Shown: piece by piece, positions 59,746 to 64,000 of the stretch
Layout: each line of letters starts with the position of its first letter
Position numbering within the stretch: position 1 is the stretch's first letter
NCBI GenBank assembly: GCA_910578115.1
Contig: CAJTPO010000006.1
Coordinates: 1 to 64,000, forward strand
Direction: 5' to 3'
Length of the DNA stretch: 64,000 bases
DNA from: an uncultured Lachnospiraceae bacterium
GTDB taxonomy: Bacteria; Bacillota; Clostridia; Lachnospirales; Lachnospiraceae
Notes under the pieces: model-generated
What the model saw: the letters and a program-made list of their open reading frames with translations, nothing else
Database searches by the model: none
Told to the model about the DNA's origin: nothing
Translations under genes and position numbers: made by a program

Positions 59746-61467
59746 TCATTTCTCCAGCACGACCGTCTCATACGGCCGCAGCACGATCCTGCCTTCTGCC
59801 ATCCGCTCTCCCATCCTGTCTGGCCGGCTCCCCGTCACTTTATCCGCCTGTCCAGCCGGTCTTTCCTGTCTTTCTGCCCCAGCCGCGATATCCTCATAGT
59901 TTCCAAGAATCTTCCGATACGCCGTCCACGCCGGTTCTGCCGTGACCGTGGTTTCTTCGGCTGTCAGATTGTTGAGTACCACCAGCTCTTCTCCTTCCCA
60001 CTGCCGCCTGTAAGCCAGCACATCGGCATTGTCCGGCGCGAGAAAAGCAATCGAGCCCTGTGAGATCACGGCCTTTTCCCTGCGCAGGGCGATCAGCTTT
60101 TTATAAAAGGAAAATATGGAGCTGTCATCATACCGCTGCGCTGCGGCGTTGATCTTTTGATAAGAATCCGGCACGGCGATCCATGGCTCCTTCTCGCTGA
60201 ATCCGCCGTAAGTCTCCGACGACCACTGCATGGGCGTGCGGCTGTTGTCCCTGGAACGGGCTGCCAGTATGGCAAGTGCCTCCTCCTTCGTCTTCCCCTG
60301 CCCTAATAGGATCATGTAATAATTCAGGCTCTCCACATCGCGGTACTGCTCCACCCGGCTGTAATGGGCATTCGTCATCCCCAGCTCTTCTCCCTGATAG
60401 ATATAGGGTGTCCCCCGCATCAGATGGATACTGGCCGCCAGCATTTTGGCCGACTCTTTCCAGTAGCGCCCTTCGTCCCCGAAGCGGCTGACAATTCTCG
60501 GCTGATCATGGTTGCACCAGAACAGCGCACTCCACCCGCCCTGACTCTGCATCCCGGTCTGCCACTGTTCAAACAGCTTTTTTAAAGCCCTTCTGTCCGG
60601 TTCCATAAGCGCCCATTTATCCCCGTCCCTGTAGTCCACCTTCAGATGATGGAAATGAAAGCACATGGACAGTTCCCGCTCCTGCGGATTGGAGTAGCGG
60701 GCGCAGGCTTCCAGCCGCGTGGAGGACATCTCCCCCACCGTCACCAGCTCTTCTATGCCGGTATCCCGCGTCAGCTCTTTTAAATATTCATGGATATGGG
60801 GGCCGTCCGAGTAGAATCTCCGGCCGTCTCCCTCGTGATCATCCTCATAGATTTCCGGCTTGGAGATTAAGTTGACCACATCAAAGCGAAAGCCCCGGAT
60901 ACCCTTCTTCTTCCAGAAAAGAATCACCTTCTTAAGCGCCTCCCGCACCCGCGGATTTTCCCAGTTCAAGTCTGCCTGCGTCACATCAAAAAGGTGCAGA
61001 TACCATTTTCCAAGCTGCGGCACATACTCCCAGGCCGAACCGCCGAATTTGGACTGCCAGTTGGTGGGCGCCCGATCCGGCGCCCCCTCCTTGAAAATGT
61101 AATAATCCTGATATTCCTTTTCCCCCGCCATTGCGCGCTGGAACCATTCATGGGCCGTCGAGGTATGGTTAAAAACCATATCCAGCATCAGTCCGATCCC
61201 GCGCCTGCCGCTCTCCCGGATCAGTTCCTCCATGTCCGCCATGGTGCCGAACCGGGGATCTATCGCACAGTAATCAGCCACGTCATAACCGTTATCCTTC
61301 TGCGGAGAAGGAAACACCGGCGTGATCCAGATATAGTCGATCCCCAGCTCCTGCAGATAGTCCAGTTTCTCTATCACGCCCTGCAAATCGCCAAATCCGT
61401 CCTTATTGGAATCCTTGAAAGATTTTGGATAAATCTGATATACCACCTTGTCTCTGAATTCTGTCAT
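59746..61467 (-). CDS. treC: Trehalose-6-phosphate hydrolase (GH13)
   Basis: A 573-residue GH13 glucosidase that splits trehalose-6-phosphate to glucose and glucose-6-phosphate. Landmarks: DNGYDVADYCAIDPRFGT, DMVFNHTSTAHEWF, the catalytic Asp in GFRFDVVNLIS, Glu in VGEMSS and Asp in WCNHDQPR. Association with a TreP-type PTS and a GntR-type regulator favours trehalose over isomaltose. A polar insert (AAGAERQERPAGQADK and on) sits near the C terminus. It follows treP directly. Confidence 0.9.
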   Translation of the reverse strand: MTEFRDKVVYQIYPKSFKDSNKDGFGDLQGVIEKLDYLQELGIDYIWITPVFPSPQKDNGYDVADYCAIDPRFGTMADMEELIRESGRRGIGLMLDMVFNHTSTAHEWFQRAMAGEKEYQDYYIFKEGAPDRAPTNWQSKFGGSAWEYVPQLGKWYLHLFDVTQADLNWENPRVREALKKVILFWKKKGIRGFRFDVVNLISKPEIYEDDHEGDGRRFYSDGPHIHEYLKELTRDTGIEELVTVGEMSSTRLEACARYSNPQERELSMCFHFHHLKVDYRDGDKWALMEPDRRALKKLFEQWQTGMQSQGGWSALFWCNHDQPRIVSRFGDEGRYWKESAKMLAASIHLMRGTPYIYQGEELGMTNAHYSRVEQYRDVESLNYYMILLGQGKTKEEALAILAARSRDNSRTPMQWSSETYGGFSEKEPWIAVPDSYQKINAAAQRYDDSSIFSFYKKLIALRREKAVISQGSIAFLAPDNADVLAYRRQWEGEELVVLNNLTAEETTVTAEPAWTAYRKILGNYEDIAAGAERQERPAGQADKVTGSRPDRMGERMAEGRIVLRPYETVVLEK

Positions 61468-61683
61468 GTCTTATGCCTGCCTTTCTCTCAGCCGCTGTGC
61501 CTTATATGTCTTTCTATCTCCAGGCTGCGACCACCGATTCTCCTGCTTTCACATCCATACCGGTATGATACAGGATACTGCCTGCTGCCTCCCCTTCTTC
61601 CGTAACGACACAGACTGTCGTGTCCGGATGCCCGGCCTGCCGGATCTTCTCTCTGTCAAAACGGATCAGTACATCACCCGCTT

Positions 61684-63414
61684 TCACCTGCTGTCCAAGT
61701 GAAACAAGATAGGTAAAACCGTCCCCTGCATATCTACCGTGTCGATCCCGATATGCAGCAGAATCTCCACATTGCCCGCCAGTTTCAGCCCGCAGGCATG
61801 TCTGGAATCCTCCATCAATACCGCCACCTCCGCATCCGCCGGCGCCCGCAGCACCTCGTCAGTGGGCACAATAGCCAGACCGTCTCCCATAATGCCTTCC
61901 GAAAACACACCGTCCCCCACTTCCTTAAGGGAAATTGCTTTTCCCGATAAAAACGCTTTCAGTTCCTGCTGTGCCGCGCCGCTCTGTGATGGCGCAGATA
62001 CCGCCGACAGCTTTCTTCTGCCGACCATCGTTGTCAGCGTGAAAGGCACTGCCACCGCAATCGCCATGCAGATCGCAAAGTTAAGCATGGAAGCCGGCTG
62101 GATGGAAAGGATGCCCGGCAGGCCGCCTACGCCGATCGCATTTGCCGTGGTGGAAGTCGCCACACAGACGATTGCCGCCAGGGCAGAGCCGATCATGCCG
62201 CACACGAAAGGATACCCCTGTTTCAGATTAACGCCGAAGATGGCCGGCTCCGTTACCCCCAGATAACAGGAGATGCAGGCGGGCACATTCACTTCCTGCG
62301 CCTCCGCATTCTTTCTCTGCAATGCGATCATCCCCAGAACCGCAGATCCCTGTGCAATATTGGACAGAGCGATCATGGGCCACAGCATGGTGCCTTCGTA
62401 ATCGGCGATCAGCTGCAGATCAATGGCATTCGACATATGATGCAGTCCCGTGATCACCAGCGGCGCATAGACGAAACCGAACAGCGCGCCGAATACTACC
62501 TTGACCGGGCCGGTAATGCCCGCATATACCACCGCCGAAACCGCGGAACCGATCTTCCAGCCCACAGGCCCCAGCACGAAGTGAGAAGCCATCACCGCCA
62601 GCAAAAGGCTGCCAAAGGGCACCACGATCATGGAAACCACCTGCGGCGTTATCTTCCGCAGAAACCTCTCCAGATAGACCAGTGTAAACGCCGCCAGGAT
62701 CGCCGGGATCACCTGCGCCTGATAACCGATCATGTTCACTCTGGCAAAACCGAAATCCCATTTCGGAATGTCCGCCGCTGCCGTGCCGGCTACCGCATAA
62801 GCATTCAACAGCTGTCCCGATACCAGCGTCAGGCCCAGGACGATGCCCAGCATCTGGGTGGTTCCCATCTTCTTTGTCACCGACCAGCAGATGCCCACCG
62901 GGAGCATGTGGAAGACCGCCTCGCCGATCAGCCACAGGAACGAGTCAAGCCCCGCCCAGAACTGGCTGATATCGCACAGGGTCTTCGTCCCGTTTTCAAA
63001 TAGATACAGACTGTCGATACAGTTGCGGAATCCCAGGATCAGACCACCGGTAATGATTGCCGGGATCAGCGGTGCGAAGATCTCGGCCAGTGCGGTGACG
63101 ATCCGCTGCAATACATTCTGGTTCTGTTTCGCGGCCTGTTTCACCGCATCCCTGGACATCCCTTCGATTCCTGCCGCCGCGATAAAATCATTGTAAAAAT
63201 CAGCCACCGTATTGCCGATGATCACCTGAAACTGCCCCGACTGCGTAAAACTGCCCTTGACCACCTTCATCGCTTCGATGGCCGCAATATCCGCCTTCGA
63301 AGGATCCGCCAGCGCAAACCGCATTCTCGTCATGCAGTGCGAAACCGCCGCTATGTTCTCCCTGCCGCCTACCAAACGCAGCAATTCCATCGCGTCCTGC
63401 GTATACTTACCCAT
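61684..63414 (-). CDS. treP: Trehalose PTS transporter EIIBC(A), frameshifted at end
   Basis: Imports and phosphorylates trehalose. EIIB comes first (VSHCMTRMRFALAD, phospho-Cys), then EIIC with about ten helices (GITGPVKVVFGALFGFVYAPLVITGLHH, GVTEPAIFGVNLKQGYPF), then a glucose-type EIIA (residues ~475-576; active His in LLHIGIDTVDMQG). After DMQG the frame shifts: one G is missing from GGGG at 61723-61726. In the other frame the EIIA continues (GDGFTYLVSLGQQVKAGD) to a stop at 61514. The start 63414 follows GGAGGAG. Three operators lie upstream. Confidence 0.88.
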   Translation of the reverse strand: MGKYTQDAMELLRLVGGRENIAAVSHCMTRMRFALADPSKADIAAIEAMKVVKGSFTQSGQFQVIIGNTVADFYNDFIAAAGIEGMSRDAVKQAAKQNQNVLQRIVTALAEIFAPLIPAIITGGLILGFRNCIDSLYLFENGTKTLCDISQFWAGLDSFLWLIGEAVFHMLPVGICWSVTKKMGTTQMLGIVLGLTLVSGQLLNAYAVAGTAAADIPKWDFGFARVNMIGYQAQVIPAILAAFTLVYLERFLRKITPQVVSMIVVPFGSLLLAVMASHFVLGPVGWKIGSAVSAVVYAGITGPVKVVFGALFGFVYAPLVITGLHHMSNAIDLQLIADYEGTMLWPMIALSNIAQGSAVLGMIALQRKNAEAQEVNVPACISCYLGVTEPAIFGVNLKQGYPFVCGMIGSALAAIVCVATSTTANAIGVGGLPGILSIQPASMLNFAICMAIAVAVPFTLTTMVGRRKLSAVSAPSQSGAAQQELKAFLSGKAISLKEVGDGVFSEGIMGDGLAIVPTDEVLRAPADAEVAVLMEDSRHACGLKLAGNVEILLHIGIDTVDMQGTVLPILFHLDSR

Positions 63415-63420
63415 ATTCTC

Positions 63421-63471
63421 CTCCATTCCGAGGTTTCACATTCTCAGGATCTGCAGATTCCTTCTGCGCTT
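63421..63471 (-). repeat. Possible degraded copy E of 134-bp structured element
   Basis: Upstream of treP the minus strand reads CGGAATGGAG at its end, preceded by GCAGA/TCTGC hairpin and CCTGAG, resembling the element's last 50 bp in order. Similarity is partial and could be chance. Confidence 0.35.
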
Positions 63472-63602
63472 CCGGCCGGTCTCTGTTCTATCTCCGTGCC
63501 GTCCCTCATTGCAACTCCCGCATTCCGGTCCCCACAATGAACTGGCTGTTCTGCAGCATCCGTATTCTATGCCCCTCATGTCTGCTTCGTTTTCGCTTCG
63601 TA

Positions 63603-63618
63603 ACTTGTTTAAACATGT
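63603..63618. promoter_or_regulatory. treR: TreR-type operator 1
   Basis: A palindrome with core TGTTTAAACA, downstream of the treP -10. The three copies are spaced by 35 and 32 bp (about three turns), allowing cooperative binding. Confidence 0.7.
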
Positions 63619-63627
63619 TATGTATTA

Positions 63628-63656
63628 TATATATCACACTTGTTTAAACATGTCAA
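63628..63656 (-). promoter_or_regulatory. treP: treP promoter
   Basis: TTGACA, 17 bases and TATATA on the minus strand. Operator 2 lies inside the spacer and operator 1 overlaps the start region, so repressor binding would block polymerase. Confidence 0.65.
63638..63653. promoter_or_regulatory. treR: TreR-type operator 2
   Basis: Core TGTTTAAACA with the same flanks as operator 1, located within the treP promoter spacer. Confidence 0.75.
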
Positions 63657-63669
63657 CATCATTTTCAAA

Positions 63670-63685
63670 ATTTGTTTAAACAAGT
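63670..63685. promoter_or_regulatory. treR: TreR-type operator 3
   Basis: Core TGTTTAAACA with CAAGT-type flank, 13 bp upstream of the treR -35, so it may also control the regulator gene. Confidence 0.65.
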
Positions 63686-63697
63686 TTTCTTCCACCC

Positions 63698-63725
63698 TTG
63701 ACTTTACTGCTCTGTAAATTATAAT
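63698..63725 (+). promoter_or_regulatory. treR: treR promoter
   Basis: TTGACT, 16 bases and TATAAT, with a second TATAAT at 63730-63735. Confidence 0.65.
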
Positions 63726-63797
63726 AGATTATAATAGAAAAGAAAGGATTCTGCTATTGCAGCCGACATAACGCAGATTACAGAAAGGAGCACTGCA

Positions 63798-64000
63798 ATG
63801 CCCAGAAATAAATACGACACCATCTATCAGGATCTGAAAAGAAAGATTGAGACTGACGAGTTTGCCTATCAGGAACTTCTGCCCTCCGAAAACCTTCTGA
63901 TCCAAACCTACGACTGTTCCCGCAACACCGTCCGGCGCGCCATCGGCCGCCTTGTCACCGACGGCTATGTCCAGACGATGCAGGGCAAGGGCGTCCGCAA
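63798..64000 (+). CDS. treR: GntR-family trehalose operon repressor (partial)
   Basis: The first 67 codons are in the window; the rest lies to the right. It shows a GntR winged helix (MPRNKYDTIYQDLKRKIETD, LPSENLLIQTYDCSRNTVRRA, GYVQTMQGKG). It is divergent from treP and treC with shared operators, the standard treR position. Start follows AAAGGAG. Effector is expected to be trehalose-6-phosphate. Confidence 0.9.
   Translation, partial: MPRNKYDTIYQDLKRKIETDEFAYQELLPSENLLIQTYDCSRNTVRRAIGRLVTDGYVQTMQGKGVR

Noticed and set aside
1..64000. Insertion sequences or integrase genes
   Set aside because: No transposase or recombinase frame with recognisable motifs was found on either strand.

Overview
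The window reads as a chromosomal segment of a Gram-positive, spore-forming, gut-type Clostridia, most likely Lachnospiraceae. This is inferred from gene content only. Supporting signs are a T-box leader, Bce-type sensor/ABC cassettes, TTG starts behind strong AGGAGG sites, a sigma-K-like promoter on a BclA-like collagen gene, a choloylglycine hydrolase, and a DUF6033-like protein. No rRNA, tRNA, CRISPR array, transposase or complete prophage was seen.

Layout. 0-8 kb: chemoreceptor, DUF6033-like protein, double-receiver regulator, bile-salt-hydrolase-type enzyme, MATE pump, glutamine synthetase. 8-13 kb: a complete BceRS-BceAB module with a likely BceR box. 13-15 kb: MgtC, then an AT-rich islet with a PBECR4-like protein preceded by its own promoter, a structured RNA and a terminator. 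15-24 kb: two more two-component/ABC-transporter operons and a methylguanine methyltransferase. 24-29 kb: an oxidoreductase cluster containing two predicted lipoproteins, several broken genes and a divergent LysR regulator. 29-40 kb: a second LysR, two MATE pumps, a DUF3737 protein, a TetR/CPBP pair, a TGS-less threonyl-tRNA synthetase behind a T-box, a MarR/MATE pair and a zinc-type macrodomain protein. 40-46 kb: a MacB-type exporter downstream of an ECF sigma operon. 46-50 kb: an interrupted flavin reductase, an AbiL/RloAB-type defence pair and an activase fragment. 50-54 kb: two collagen-like proteins and a glycosyltransferase, probably an exosporium locus. 54-58.5 kb: a MerR-controlled MATE pump and an ABC-F protein with a long attenuator leader. 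58.6-64 kb: a HAD phosphatase and the trehalose operon (treC, treP, start of treR) with three operator copies.

The dominant theme is sensing and exporting toxic compounds. There are three two-component/ABC cassettes, one sigma-linked MacB exporter, one ABC-F protein and four MATE pumps, three of the latter under or beside LysR, MarR or MerR regulators with visible operators or promoters.

The most unusual items are: (1) a promoter-RNA-terminator-gene unit at 13.76-14.83 kb resembling an RNA-linked toxin module; (2) a 134-bp structured element present in two near-identical copies and at least two degraded ones, always on the minus strand and ending at or near a gene's ribosome-binding site; (3) an ABC-F leader with a 29-codon leader peptide and mutually exclusive hairpins; (4) an RloB protein with a roughly 90-residue insert; (5) an inverted repeat that would hide the ribosome-binding site of the MacB-type ATPase. 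Several genes are broken: two by one-base losses in G runs, one by an in-frame stop and others by deletion. Some of these could be assembly errors.
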